Assembly: GCA_947501315.1 (NCBI GenBank)
Contig: CANMXH010000026.1
Span: 1 to 17,005 of the forward strand
Length of the DNA stretch: 17,005 nucleotides
Direction of reading: 5' to 3'
From: Caulobacteraceae bacterium
Lineage (GTDB): Bacteria > Pseudomonadota > Alphaproteobacteria > Caulobacterales > Caulobacteraceae
A program made the translations under genes and the position numbers. Within the stretch, counting starts at the first letter, position 1. Each line of letters starts with the position of its first letter. Of the stretch, positions 6,997 to 15,124 are shown in pieces. Under the pieces are notes generated by a model. It was not told the DNA's origin. It did not search any database and saw only the letters and a program-made list of their open reading frames with translations.

Positions 6997-7359
6997 TTAG
7001 AAATTCAGGCCGGCTTCACGCGCGGCATCTGCCAGCGCCTTCACCCGTCCGTGATAGATGTAGCCGCCGCGATCGAAGACGACGTCCTTGACGCCCTTCT
7101 CCATGGCGCGTTCGGCGACCAGCTTGCCGATCATGGCAGCGGCGGCGACGTTCGAACCCTTGATCTTCTTGCCCTTCTCGCCTTCCAGCGAGGAGGCCGA
7201 AGCGATCGTGACGCCGTTCAGGTCGTCGATGATCTGGGCCGAGATATTCTTGTCCGAACGGTGCACCGACAGACGCAGACGTCCGTTGGCCACAGCCTTC
7301 AGGCGACGGCGAGTGCGCTCTGTGCGGCGCAGGGCTTGTTGTCGAAGAGAGAGAGCCAT
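6997..7359 (-). CDS. rplR: 50S ribosomal protein L18
   Basis: L18 binds 5S rRNA together with L5 and L25 in the central protuberance. The product is 120 residues with a basic N-terminus (RQQALRRTERTRRRL), LRLSVHRSDKNISAQIIDD, AAAMIGKLVAERAMEKG and the C-terminal VVFDRGGYIYHGRVKALADA plus REAGLNF, all typical. The ATG is 3 bp after the rplF stop, consistent with coupled translation. Confidence 0.98.
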   Translation of the reverse strand: MALSLRQQALRRTERTRRRLKAVANGRLRLSVHRSDKNISAQIIDDLNGVTIASASSLEGEKGKKIKGSNVAAAAMIGKLVAERAMEKGVKDVVFDRGGYIYHGRVKALADAAREAGLNF

Positions 7360-7362
7360 GAC

Positions 7363-7896
7363 CTACTTCTTCTTGCCTTCCTTGCGCCGGACCTTTTCGC
7401 CCGTGTAGCGGACGCCCTTGCCCTTGTAGGGCTCCGGCGGACGCAGCTTGCGGATGACGGCGGCGATCTGACCAACGGCCTGTTTGTCGGCACCGGAGAT
7501 CTTGATTTCCGTCTGCTTGGGCACCGCGAAGGTGACACCGGCAGGCGGCTGGATGTCGACCTCGTGGGAGAAGCCGAGTTGCAGCGACAGGGCATCGCCC
7601 TTCATCGCCGCACGATAGCCAACGCCGACCAGGTCCAGGCTCTTTTCAAACCCGGTGGTGACGCCGACGACCATGTTGTCGACCAGGGTACGCGACAGGC
7701 CCCACATGGCCCGCGAACGCTGGTTGTCCTCACGGATCGCCAGGTGCAGGCCGTCGTCGGCCTGGGTGACCTCGATCTCGTCGGCGACAGTCCAGGAGCG
7801 TTCGCCCTTGGGACCCTTCACGGAGACCGTCTGGCCGTCGAGCGTGACGCTCACGCCCTTCGGCACTTCAATGGTGCGTTTTCCGATACGGGACAT
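7363..7896 (-). CDS. rplF: 50S ribosomal protein L6
   Basis: L6 lies near the sarcin-ricin loop and the factor-binding site. The product is 177 residues, the same length as E. coli L6, with two similar alpha/beta domains. Recognisable motifs are MSRIGKRTIEVPKGV, VKGPKGERSW, LGFSHEVDIQPPAG and the C-terminal PEPYKGKGVRYTGEKVRRKE. The ATG at 7894-7896 is 1 bp after the rpsH stop. Confidence 0.98.
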   Translation of the reverse strand: MSRIGKRTIEVPKGVSVTLDGQTVSVKGPKGERSWTVADEIEVTQADDGLHLAIREDNQRSRAMWGLSRTLVDNMVVGVTTGFEKSLDLVGVGYRAAMKGDALSLQLGFSHEVDIQPPAGVTFAVPKQTEIKISGADKQAVGQIAAVIRKLRPPEPYKGKGVRYTGEKVRRKEGKKK

Positions 7897-7897
7897 C

Positions 7898-8296
7898 TTA
7901 GTAGACCCTGCAGAGGACTTCGCCGCCCACCTTGGCTTCGCGAGCCGCGGTGTCCGACATGACGCCCTTGGACGTGGAGAGGATCGAGATGCCGAGGCCG
8001 TTCTTGATCGGCTTCAGGTCGGAGATCGCGGAGTAGACGCGGCGGCCCGGCTTGGACACGCGGGCGATCTCGGCGATGACCGGCTGGCCGTCGAAATATT
8101 TGAGCTCGATCTCGAACTGCGGGAATTCGCCGGGGTTCTGAACCAGGGCGTAGCCGCGGATGTAGCCTTCGTCCTGCAGCACGTCGAGGACGCGCTGACG
8201 CAGGCGGGAGGCCGGGGTGAGCACCTTGGAACGTTTGCGCATGTGCGCGTTCCGGATGCGAGCGATCATGTCGCTCAGGGGATCGTTGATCATCAT
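7898..8296 (-). CDS. rpsH: 30S ribosomal protein S8
   Basis: S8 binds the central domain of 16S rRNA early in assembly. In E. coli it also represses the spc operon by binding its mRNA. The product is 132 residues with MMINDPLSDMIARIRNAHMR at the start and the conserved RNA-binding end STSKGVMSDTAAREAKVGGE followed by VLCRVY. Two consecutive ATG codons begin it. GGGGAG lies about 8-10 nt upstream and could serve either. The gap to rpsN is 14 bp. I did not identify an S8-like mRNA site here. Confidence 0.98.
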   Translation of the reverse strand: MMINDPLSDMIARIRNAHMRKRSKVLTPASRLRQRVLDVLQDEGYIRGYALVQNPGEFPQFEIELKYFDGQPVIAEIARVSKPGRRVYSAISDLKPIKNGLGISILSTSKGVMSDTAAREAKVGGEVLCRVY

Positions 8297-8310
8297 GTCT
8301 GTCGCTCCCC

Positions 8311-8616
8311 TTACCAGCTCGACTTGGTCAGACCCGGGATCTGACCCAGGTTGCCGAGTTCACGAAGCGCGATACGGCTCATCTTGAGCTTGCGATAGAA
8401 GGCCCGCGGACGGCCCGTCACTTCGCAGCGGTTGCGAATCCGGTTGGCGGCCGAGTTGCGCGGCAGCTTGGCCAACTTGAGACGCGCTTCAAAACGCTCC
8501 TCGAGAGGCAGGGATTCGTTGTTGGCGGTCGCCTTGAGGGCGGCCCGCTTGTCAGCGTATTTCGCGACAAGGGCCTTGACCATCTCGTTGCGGTTTACGG
8601 CGCTTTTCTTAGCCAT
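8311..8616 (-). CDS. rpsN: 30S ribosomal protein S14, zinc-independent form
   Basis: S14 completes the 30S head near the decoding site. The product is 101 residues, the long form. It has a single Cys and no pair of CxxC motifs, so it does not bind zinc. Typical motifs are LPRNSAANRIRNRCEVTGRP, RAFYRKLKMSRIALREL and the C-terminal GLTKSSW. It starts 19 bp after rplE, at ATG 8614-8616. Confidence 0.98.
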   Translation of the reverse strand: MAKKSAVNRNEMVKALVAKYADKRAALKATANNESLPLEERFEARLKLAKLPRNSAANRIRNRCEVTGRPRAFYRKLKMSRIALRELGNLGQIPGLTKSSW

Positions 8617-8635
8617 GGTTTCTTTCCCTTCCCGC

Positions 8636-9196
8636 TCAGTTCGTCACGAACGGGAACTTGAACTCGGTGAGAAGCGCGCGGGCTTCGTCATCAGTCCTGG
8701 CCGTGGTGCAGACGATGATGTCCATGCCCCACATCTGGTCGATCTGGTCATAGTTGATCTCGGGGAACACGATGTGTTCCTTGAGGCCCATGGCGTAGTT
8801 GCCGCGACCGTCGAACGAGGTCGGCTTCAGGCCGCGGAAATCCTTCACGCGCGGCAGCGCGATCGTGATCAGGCGGTCGAGGAACTCGTACATCTGGTCG
8901 CCGCGCAGCGTGACCTTGCCGCCGATGACCATGCCTTCGCGCAGCTTGAAGCCGGCGATGGAGTTACGGGCCTTGGTGGCAACGGGCTTCTGACCGGCGA
9001 TCGCGGCGAGGTCCTTGAGGGCCGCAGTGGCCTTCTTGGAGTCCGCCACAGCTTCACCGATGCCCATATTGAGGACGATCTTGTCCAGCCGGGGCATCTG
9101 CATCGGGTTGGTGTAGCCGAATTTCTCGGTCAGCACGCCCTTGATGCGGTCGTTGTACTCGCCCTTGAGGCGCGGGGTGTATTTGGTCTCGGCCAT
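8636..9196 (-). CDS. rplE: 50S ribosomal protein L5
   Basis: L5 binds 5S rRNA and bridges the central protuberance to S13. The product is 186 residues (179 in E. coli). Motifs are PRLDKIVLNMGIGEAVADSK, GQKPVATKARNSIAGFKLREG (core KPVATKARNSIAGFK), VTLRGDQMYEFLDRL and the end EARALLTEFKFPFVTN. The ATG at 9194-9196 overlaps the rplX stop in a TGATG junction, so translation re-initiation is likely. Confidence 0.98.
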   Translation of the reverse strand: MAETKYTPRLKGEYNDRIKGVLTEKFGYTNPMQMPRLDKIVLNMGIGEAVADSKKATAALKDLAAIAGQKPVATKARNSIAGFKLREGMVIGGKVTLRGDQMYEFLDRLITIALPRVKDFRGLKPTSFDGRGNYAMGLKEHIVFPEINYDQIDQMWGMDIIVCTTARTDDEARALLTEFKFPFVTN

Positions 9197-9504
9197 CAGA
9201 TGACGTCTCCCGTCGTCTTGGCGAAGCGAACCTTCTTGTCGCCTTCCATGCGGAAGCCGACGCGGGCCGGCTTGCCGTTGGCGTCGGCGATCGCGACGTT
9301 CGACAGGTGAAGCGACGCTTCCTTGTTCTTGATGCCGCCCTGGGGGTCGGCCTGGGTCGGGCGGGTGTGGCGCTGGACCATATTGATCCCCTGCACCATG
9401 ACGCGGTTCGTGGTCGGCAGGACCTTGGTCACCTTGCCGGTGCGGCCCTTGTCCTTGCCCGTGAGCACCACGACGTTGTCGCCGGTCTTGATCTTGGCGG
9501 CCAT
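9196..9504 (-). CDS. rplX: 50S ribosomal protein L24
   Basis: L24 initiates 50S assembly and sits near the tunnel exit. The product is 102 residues starting MAAKIKTGDNVVVLTGKDKG, which is the KOW motif region, followed by VMVQGINMVQRHTRPTQ and KEASLHLSNVAIAD. I chose ATG 9502-9504 because the family begins there and the ATG follows the rplN stop by 2 bp. The frame is open farther upstream, but that extension only overlaps rplN and has no family match. The stop overlaps the rplE start by 1 bp. Confidence 0.97.
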   Translation of the reverse strand: MAAKIKTGDNVVVLTGKDKGRTGKVTKVLPTTNRVMVQGINMVQRHTRPTQADPQGGIKNKEASLHLSNVAIADANGKPARVGFRMEGDKKVRFAKTTGDVI

Positions 9505-9506
9505 GA

Positions 9507-9875
9507 CTACAGGACCTCCGGAGCCAGAGAGATGATCTTCATGTGGTTCTTGGCGCGCAGTTCGCGGGGAACCGGGCCGAAGATCCGGGTGCCGACCGGC
9601 TCGTTCTGCTTGTTGACGATGACGGCAGCCGACTTGTCGAAGCGGATGACCGAGCCGTCCTTGCGCATGATGTCCTTGGCGGTGCGCACGACGATGGCGC
9701 GCACGACGTCGCCCTTCTTCACGCGGCCGCGAGGAATCGCTTCCTTCACCGAAGCGACAATTGTGTCGCCCACCGAGGCGTAGCGGCGCTTGGAGCCGCC
9801 CAACACCTTGATGCACATGACCCGGCGAGCACCCGAATTATCGGCTACCTCCAGGTTAGTTTGCATCTGGATCAT
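9507..9875 (-). CDS. rplN: 50S ribosomal protein L14
   Basis: L14 forms inter-subunit bridges and is the docking site of the silencing factor RsfS. The product is 122 residues, the standard length. It starts MIQMQTNLEVADNSGARRVM and contains VLGGSKRRYASVGD, AIPRGRVKKGDVVRAIVVRT and GTRIFGPVPRELR. The gap after rpsQ is 18 bp, and 2 bp separate it from rplX. Confidence 0.98.
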   Translation of the reverse strand: MIQMQTNLEVADNSGARRVMCIKVLGGSKRRYASVGDTIVASVKEAIPRGRVKKGDVVRAIVVRTAKDIMRKDGSVIRFDKSAAVIVNKQNEPVGTRIFGPVPRELRAKNHMKIISLAPEVL

Positions 9876-9893
9876 AGGATCAGATCTTTCTGA

Positions 9894-10142
9894 TTACGAA
9901 GCCGAGGCCGAGGAGTCCGACAGGACTTCCCAGCGCTTCAGCTTGGACTTGGGGGCGCACTCGATGATGCGGGCCTGATCGCCCACCTTGAGGGCGTTGG
10001 CTTCGTCATGAGCGTGATACTTCTTGGACAGGCGCACGATCTTTTTCAGGACCGGGTGCAGCAGCGTGCGTTGGACGACGACGACGACCGTCTTGTCGCC
10101 CTTGTCGGAGACGACCACGCCTTCGAGAACTCGTTTCGGCAT
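9894..10142 (-). CDS. rpsQ: 30S ribosomal protein S17
   Basis: S17 is a primary 16S binder at the 5' domain. The product is 82 residues from ATG 10140-10142: MPKRVLEGVVVSDKGDKTVV, then HPVLKKIVRLSKKYHAHDE and the end SKLKRWEVLSDSSASAS. AAGGA lies about 8-10 nt upstream of this ATG. An in-frame codon 11 residues farther upstream would overlap rpmC and add a non-family segment, so I rejected it. The gap to rpmC is 10 bp. Confidence 0.97.
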   Translation of the reverse strand: MPKRVLEGVVVSDKGDKTVVVVVQRTLLHPVLKKIVRLSKKYHAHDEANALKVGDQARIIECAPKSKLKRWEVLSDSSASAS

Positions 10143-10152
10143 CTTCGTTTCC

Positions 10153-10350
10153 TTAAACCGCTGCGCGATTTGCACGCAGGAGCGTGGAAATGCGGGCGAT
10201 GTCCTTGCGCACTTCCGACACGCGATGGGTCTTTTCCATCTGGCCGGTAGCGGCCTGGAAGCGCAGGTTGAACTGTTCCTTCTTGAGCTTCAGCAGCTCG
10301 TCAGACAGCTGGTCGGGCGTCTGTGCCCGGAAGTCGGCGATCTTGGTCAT
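10153..10350 (-). CDS. rpmC: 50S ribosomal protein L29
   Basis: L29 sits beside L23 at the exit tunnel. The product is 65 residues, an alpha-helical hairpin with the signature LKKEQFNLRFQAATGQMEKT and RVSEVRKDIARISTLL. The ATG at 10348-10350 overlaps the rplP stop by 4 bp (ATGA), indicating coupled translation. Confidence 0.98.
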   Translation of the reverse strand: MTKIADFRAQTPDQLSDELLKLKKEQFNLRFQAATGQMEKTHRVSEVRKDIARISTLLRANRAAV

Positions 10351-10790
10351 GCGCCTGCGTGCTCCACATGCGAGATACCGGCGTCGATGCGGGTGACCAC
10401 CTTCGTACGGACCGGCAGCTTGGCGGCACCGAGACGCAGGGCCTCACGGGCGATGTCGTCCGGCACGCCGTCGATTTCAAACAGGATCCGGCCCGGGTGG
10501 CAGCGCGCCGCCCAGTGATCCACGGCGCCCTTGCCCTTGCCCATGCGGACCTCGGCCGGCTTGCCCGTGACGGGCAGGTCGGGGAACACGCGGATCCAGA
10601 CCCGGCCCTGACGCTTCATCTGGCGGGTGATCGCGCGGCGGGCCGCCTCGATCTGACGCGCCGTGATACGCTCCGGCTCCACCGTCTTCAGGCCATAGGA
10701 CCCGAAGTTCAGCGAGAAGCCGCCCTTGGCAGCGCCGTGGATGCGGCCCTTGAAGGCCTTGCGGTATTTGGTTTTCTTCGGTTGCAGCAT
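10347..10790 (-). CDS. rplP: 50S ribosomal protein L16
   Basis: L16 is a late-assembly protein that helps position A- and P-site tRNA. The product is 147 residues (136 in E. coli). It starts MLQPKKTKYRKAFKGRIHGA and contains the conserved RQIEAARRAITRQMKRQGRV, WIRVFPDLPVTGKPAEVRMG and KGKGAVDHWAARCHPGRILF blocks. A short extra C-terminal tail follows. It starts 3 bp after rpsC and overlaps rpmC by 4 bp. Confidence 0.98.
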   Translation of the reverse strand: MLQPKKTKYRKAFKGRIHGAAKGGFSLNFGSYGLKTVEPERITARQIEAARRAITRQMKRQGRVWIRVFPDLPVTGKPAEVRMGKGKGAVDHWAARCHPGRILFEIDGVPDDIAREALRLGAAKLPVRTKVVTRIDAGISHVEHAGA

Positions 10791-10793
10791 GAC

Positions 10794-11549
10794 TTAGCTC
10801 TCACGTGCCCGGTCGCGGCGCGGACCGCGATCACCACGGGGACCGCCGCGTTCACGGCCTTCGTTGGACGACGGACCAGCAGCCTCGGCAGCCCAGCGCT
10901 TGTCCTGGGCCATCGGATCGTGCTCGAGCACCTCACCCTTGAAGACCCAGACTTTGACACCGATGATGCCGTAGGTCGTCTTGGCCTGGATGAAGCCGTA
11001 GTCGATGTCGGCGCGCAGGGTGTGCAGCGGCACACGACCTTCGCGATACCATTCCATCCGCGCGATTTCCGCGCCGCCGAGGCGGCCCGACACGTTGATG
11101 CGGACGCCCTTGGCGCCGAGACGCATGGCCGACTGCATCGAACGCTTCATGGCGCGGCGGAAGGCGATCCGGCGTTCCAGCTGCTGCGCGATGTTCTCGG
11201 CGATCAGCTGGGCGTCCGTCTCGGGCTTGCGCACCTCGACGATGTTCAGGTGGACCTCACCCTCGGTGCGCGCCGAGATGTCCTTGCGGAGCTTCTCGAT
11301 GTCAGCGCCCTTCTTGCCGATCACGACACCCGGACGGGCGGCGTAGATCGTCACGCGGCATTTCTTGTGCGGACGCTCGATGATGATGCGCGACACACCG
11401 GCAGCGTTCAGGCGTTCCTTGAGCCACGTACGCAGCTTGAGGTCCTGGTGCAGGAGCCGGGCGTATTCAGGGCCGCGGGCGAACCAGCGGCTGTCCCAGG
11501 TGCGGTTGACGCCGAGGCGCAGACCGATCGGATTGACTTTCTGACCCAT
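10794..11549 (-). CDS. rpsC: 30S ribosomal protein S3
   Basis: S3 forms the mRNA entry channel with S4 and S5 and contributes to ribosomal helicase activity. The product is 251 residues. It starts MGQKVNPIGLRLGVNRTWDS. A type II KH domain carries the GVVIGKKGADIEKL loop (Gly78-Lys-Lys-Gly81). Arg131, Arg132 and Lys135 match the E. coli helicase residues in number. The C-terminus (about 230-251) is an Arg/Gly-rich tail longer than that of E. coli. It overlaps the rplV stop by 1 bp (TGATG). Confidence 0.98.
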   Translation of the reverse strand: MGQKVNPIGLRLGVNRTWDSRWFARGPEYARLLHQDLKLRTWLKERLNAAGVSRIIIERPHKKCRVTIYAARPGVVIGKKGADIEKLRKDISARTEGEVHLNIVEVRKPETDAQLIAENIAQQLERRIAFRRAMKRSMQSAMRLGAKGVRINVSGRLGGAEIARMEWYREGRVPLHTLRADIDYGFIQAKTTYGIIGVKVWVFKGEVLEHDPMAQDKRWAAEAAGPSSNEGRERGGPRGDRGPRRDRARES

Positions 11550-11929
11550 CAGGCGGCCTCACCGGCTTCGCGGACCACGATGGTGATCTCCGCGAAAGGT
11601 TTCAGGATGCGCGACGAACGACCACGAGCACGGCTCGCGAAACGCTTCATCACCAGGTTCTTGCCCACGAAGGCCTCGGCGACGACCAGATTGTCGATGT
11701 CGAGGTTGTGGTTGTTCTCGGCATTCGACACGGCCGAATACAGCACCTTGCGGACGTCGGTGGCGATGCGCTTGCGGCTGAATTCCAGCTCGTTCAGCGC
11801 CTTCTGCACCGGCAGGCCGCGGATCGACTGGGCGACCAGGTTCAGCTTCTGAGGGCTGATCCGGACGTTCACCAGCTTGGCGCGCGCTTCGGTCGGGGCG
11901 ACCCGACGGGGATTTTTTGTCTGGGCCAT
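11549..11929 (-). CDS. rplV: 50S ribosomal protein L22
   Basis: L22 reaches into the exit tunnel with a beta-hairpin that forms part of the constriction where macrolides bind. The product is 126 residues. Family blocks are KLVNVRISPQKLNLVAQSIRG (RISPQKLNLV) and SAVSNAENNHNLDIDNL, with the tunnel hairpin at about 90-112 (FASRARGRSSRILKP). No insertion or deletion is evident in the hairpin. It starts 3 bp after the rpsS stop. Confidence 0.98.
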   Translation of the reverse strand: MAQTKNPRRVAPTEARAKLVNVRISPQKLNLVAQSIRGLPVQKALNELEFSRKRIATDVRKVLYSAVSNAENNHNLDIDNLVVAEAFVGKNLVMKRFASRARGRSSRILKPFAEITIVVREAGEAA

Positions 11930-11932
11930 CAG

Positions 11933-12211
11933 TTACTTCCTTTTGGCCTTCTTGTCCGCCGCGTGGCCCGGGAAGTTCCGGGTCGGGGCGAACTCGCCGA
12001 ACTTCATGCCGACCATTTCCTCGGAGACGGACACCGGCACATGCTTGAGGCCGTTGTGGACGCCGAAGGTCAGGCCGACAAACTGCGGCAGGATGGTGGA
12101 GCGGCGCGACCAGGTCTTGATCACGTCCTTGCGGCCCGACGTCGAAACGGCGTCGGCCTTCTTGAGCAGATACCCGTCGACAAACGGGCCTTTCCAGGAG
12201 GAGCGAGCCAT
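11933..12211 (-). CDS. rpsS: 30S ribosomal protein S19
   Basis: S19 is in the 30S head, pairs with S13 and contacts A-site tRNA. The product is 92 residues, starting MARSSWKGPFVDGYLLKKAD and containing SRRSTILPQFVGLTFGVHNG and GEFAPTRNFPGHAADKKAK. Both the length and the sequence are standard. It is 2 bp after the rplB stop. Confidence 0.98.
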   Translation of the reverse strand: MARSSWKGPFVDGYLLKKADAVSTSGRKDVIKTWSRRSTILPQFVGLTFGVHNGLKHVPVSVSEEMVGMKFGEFAPTRNFPGHAADKKAKRK

Positions 12212-12213
12212 CT

Positions 12214-13047
12214 TTAGCGAGCCTTCTTAACGTGGCGGGTGCGGATGATGAACTTGTCCGTCGCCTTGTTCTTGCGGGTGCGGGTGCCCTTGGTGTCCTT
12301 GCCCCACGGCGTAACCGGGGTGCGACCGCCAGAGGTCCGGCCTTCACCACCACCGTGCGGGTGGTCGATCGGGTTCATGGCAACACCGCGAACGTGCGGA
12401 CGCCAGCCCATGTGACGGACGCGACCGGCCTTGCCGAGGTTCTGGTTCATGTGGTCGGGGTTCGAAACCGCGCCCACCGTGGCCATGCAGCCGTCCAGGA
12501 CCATGCGAAGCTCGCCCGAGCCGAGACGGATCTGGGCGTAGCCGGCGTCGCGGCCGACCAGCTGGGCGTAGGCGCCGGCCGAGCGGGCCAGCTGGGCGCC
12601 CTTGCCCGGCTTCATTTCGACGTTGTGGATGATCGTGCCGACCGGCACCGAGCGCAGCGGCATCGCATTGCCCGGCTTCACATCGACCTTCTCGCCGGCG
12701 ACCACCGAGTCACCCGCCTTCAGGCGTTGCGGCGCGATGATGTAGGCCTTCTCGCCGTCCTCATAGACGATGAGGGCGATGAAGGCGGTCCGGTTCGGAT
12801 CGTATTCCAGGCGCTCGACGGTCGCCGTGGCGAACTTCCGGCGCTTGAAGTCGATCTTGCGGTACAGCGTCTTGGCGCCGCCGCCGCGGAAGCGGACAGC
12901 GATACGACCGCCGGCGCCCCGGCCGCCCGACTTGGTCAGGCCTTCGGTCAGCGACTTCTCGGGGCGGCCCTTGTGCAGCTCCGAACGGTCGATCAGCACC
13001 AGGGCGCGACGGCCCGGCGATGTCGGATTGTAGGTTTTCAAGGCCAT
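12214..13047 (-). CDS. rplB: 50S ribosomal protein L2
   Basis: L2 is needed for subunit association and the peptidyl transferase centre. The product is 277 residues (273 in E. coli). It begins MALKTYNPTSPGRRALVLID, has the two RNA-binding domains (RFRGGGAKTLYRKIDFKR, LGSGELRMVLDGCMATVG), and ends with the NPIDHPHGGGEGRTSGGR loop. The essential His falls at residue 229, the same number as in E. coli. It starts 4 bp after rplW and ends 2 bp before rpsS. Confidence 0.99.
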   Translation of the reverse strand: MALKTYNPTSPGRRALVLIDRSELHKGRPEKSLTEGLTKSGGRGAGGRIAVRFRGGGAKTLYRKIDFKRRKFATATVERLEYDPNRTAFIALIVYEDGEKAYIIAPQRLKAGDSVVAGEKVDVKPGNAMPLRSVPVGTIIHNVEMKPGKGAQLARSAGAYAQLVGRDAGYAQIRLGSGELRMVLDGCMATVGAVSNPDHMNQNLGKAGRVRHMGWRPHVRGVAMNPIDHPHGGGEGRTSGGRTPVTPWGKDTKGTRTRKNKATDKFIIRTRHVKKAR

Positions 13048-13051
13048 CTGA

Positions 13052-13357
13052 TCAGAGCCCCGTGGTGACGTCGATCGACTGGCCTTCAGCCAGCGTCACG
13101 ATCGCTTTTTTGATGTCGACCCGACGGCCCATGATGCCGCGGAAGCGCTTGGTCTTGCCCTTCTGAACCAGGGTGTTGACCTTCAGGACGTTGACCTTGA
13201 ACAGGCTCTCGACCGCCGCAGCGATCTCGTCCTTGGTCGAGGTCCCCGCAACGCGGAAGACGACCTTGTTCTGCTCCGACAGGATCGTGGCCTTCTCCGT
13301 GATGATCGGAGCCAGGATGGTGTCGTAGTGTTTGGCGGTGGGTTGAGCGCCGGCCAT
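13052..13357 (-). CDS. rplW: 50S ribosomal protein L23
   Basis: L23 sits at the tunnel exit and docks trigger factor and the signal recognition particle. The product is 101 residues. ITEKAT places Glu21 where E. coli has its trigger-factor contact Glu18. The rest follows the family: KVVFRVAGTSTKDEIAAAVE, then VNTLVQKGKTKRFRGIMGRR and KKAIVTLAEG. The ATG overlaps the rplD stop by 1 bp (TAATG). Confidence 0.98.
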   Translation of the reverse strand: MAGAQPTAKHYDTILAPIITEKATILSEQNKVVFRVAGTSTKDEIAAAVESLFKVNVLKVNTLVQKGKTKRFRGIMGRRVDIKKAIVTLAEGQSIDVTTGL

Positions 13358-14037
13358 TACGCGGCTCCCTTCACGGCTTGCGACCGGGCCACTTCGCTGC
13401 GCGAGGGCTTGTAGTCGGCATAGGTGGCTTCGATGGCTTCAACAGCCGCCTTGGTCAGCACCAGCTTGTCCGCGCGCAGGATGTCGTAAACGTTCAGGCC
13501 GGCGTTCGGCAGGACGTTGACCATCGGGATGTTGCGGGCGGCCAGGCCGAAGTTCGTGTCGACTTCGGGACCGGCGATGATCAGCGTGCGGGTCCAGCCC
13601 AGCTTGCCGAGGGTTTCGCGCAGACCGGCGGTCTTGGCATCCTTCAGCGTGAGGCTGTCAACGACGACCAGATCACCGGCGACGACCTTGGCCGACAGGG
13701 CGTGACGCAGGGCGAGGGCGCGAACCTTCTTGGGCAGGGAGAAGCCGTGGTCGCGAACGACCGGGCCGAAGGCGCGCGAACCACCGACGAACTGCGGGGC
13801 GCGACGCGAACCGTGACGGGCGCCGCCGGTTCCCTTCTGCTTGTACATCTTCTTGCCGGTACGCGAGTTTTCGTTCCGGGTCTGGACCTTGTGGGTGCCG
13901 GCACGGCGCTTGGCCAGCTGCCAGTTGACGTAGCGGGCCAGGATGTCGCCGCGGATGTCGGTGATGCCGAAAACGGCTTCCGACAGCTGGACGTCACCGG
14001 CGGCCTTGCCGTCGAGTTTGATGACCGGGAGTTTCAT
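13357..14037 (-). CDS. rplD: 50S ribosomal protein L4
   Basis: L4 lines the exit tunnel with a long loop. In E. coli it also represses the S10 operon by attenuation and translational control. The product is 226 residues, about 25 longer than E. coli, with a C-terminal extension after about 205. The tunnel loop (about 45-95) contains GKKMYKQKGTGGARHGSRRA. The ATG at 14035-14037 overlaps the rplC stop by 1 bp (TAATG). Because the rpsJ leader here has an attenuator-like hairpin, L4 feedback is conceivable but not shown. Confidence 0.98.
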   Translation of the reverse strand: MKLPVIKLDGKAAGDVQLSEAVFGITDIRGDILARYVNWQLAKRRAGTHKVQTRNENSRTGKKMYKQKGTGGARHGSRRAPQFVGGSRAFGPVVRDHGFSLPKKVRALALRHALSAKVVAGDLVVVDSLTLKDAKTAGLRETLGKLGWTRTLIIAGPEVDTNFGLAARNIPMVNVLPNAGLNVYDILRADKLVLTKAAVEAIEATYADYKPSRSEVARSQAVKGAA

Positions 14038-14798
14038 TACGCTTCACCGCCTTCGGTGGTTTCGACGGCCGGGGCCTCTTCAGCCGGCGTTTCCGCCGGT
14101 TGAGCCGCAGCAGCCGAACCGCCCTTTGACTTCACGCCGCCCGGGAAGGGAGCGTCGGCCGGACGGGCCTTCTTGATGGCGTCGCGAACCTTGACCCAGG
14201 TGCCCTCGTGACCGGGGACAGCGCCCTTGATCAGCAGCAGGCCACGCTCGACGTCGACGCGGAACACGGTGAGGTTCTGGGTGGTGACGATTTCCGTGCC
14301 GTAGTGGCCGGCCATCTTCTTGCCCTTGAACGTCTTGCCCGGATCCTGGCGCTGACCGGTCGAACCGTGCGAACGGTGCGAGACCGAGACGCCGTGGGTC
14401 GCTCGCAGACCGCCGAAGTTCCAGCGCTTCATGGCGCCGGCGAAGCCCTTGCCGATGGTCTCGGCCTGGACATCGACCTTCTGGCCGGCGACGAAATGGT
14501 CAGCCGAGAACTCGGAGCCCACATCCATCATGGCGTCCGCATCGATGCGGAACTCGGTGACATAGGCCTTGGGTTCCACCTCAAGCTTCGCGAAAGATTC
14601 GCGCTGGGCCTTGTTGGTGTTCTTGGCCTTTTTGGAGCCAGCACCCAGCTGCAGGGCGACGTAGCCGTCCCGCTCCTGAGTCCGCTGACCCACGACCTGA
14701 CAGCCATCCAGCTGCAAGATCGTGACTGGAACATGCGCGCCGTCTTCAGCGAAGACACGCGTCATACCCAGTTTCTTGGCGATCACGCCCGTGCGCAT
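14037..14798 (-). CDS. rplC: 50S ribosomal protein L3, with acidic C-terminal tail
   Basis: L3 initiates 50S assembly and its loop approaches the peptidyl transferase centre. The product is 253 residues against 209 in E. coli. The core has MRTGVIAKKLGMTRVFAEDG, the central loop HRSHGSTGQRQDPGKTFKGK with KMAGHYG, and VKGAVPGHEG-like KGAVPGHEGTWV. Gln149 in GSTGQ appears to match the Gln150 methylated by PrmB in E. coli. Residues about 226-253 form an Ala/Glu/Pro tail that is acidic, unlike the basic tails of its neighbours. It starts 20 bp after rpsJ. Confidence 0.98.
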   Translation of the reverse strand: MRTGVIAKKLGMTRVFAEDGAHVPVTILQLDGCQVVGQRTQERDGYVALQLGAGSKKAKNTNKAQRESFAKLEVEPKAYVTEFRIDADAMMDVGSEFSADHFVAGQKVDVQAETIGKGFAGAMKRWNFGGLRATHGVSVSHRSHGSTGQRQDPGKTFKGKKMAGHYGTEIVTTQNLTVFRVDVERGLLLIKGAVPGHEGTWVKVRDAIKKARPADAPFPGGVKSKGGSAAAAQPAETPAEEAPAVETTEGGEA

Positions 14799-14818
14799 CG
14801 GATCCCGCCTCTTTCTTA

Positions 14819-15124
<306 letters not shown>

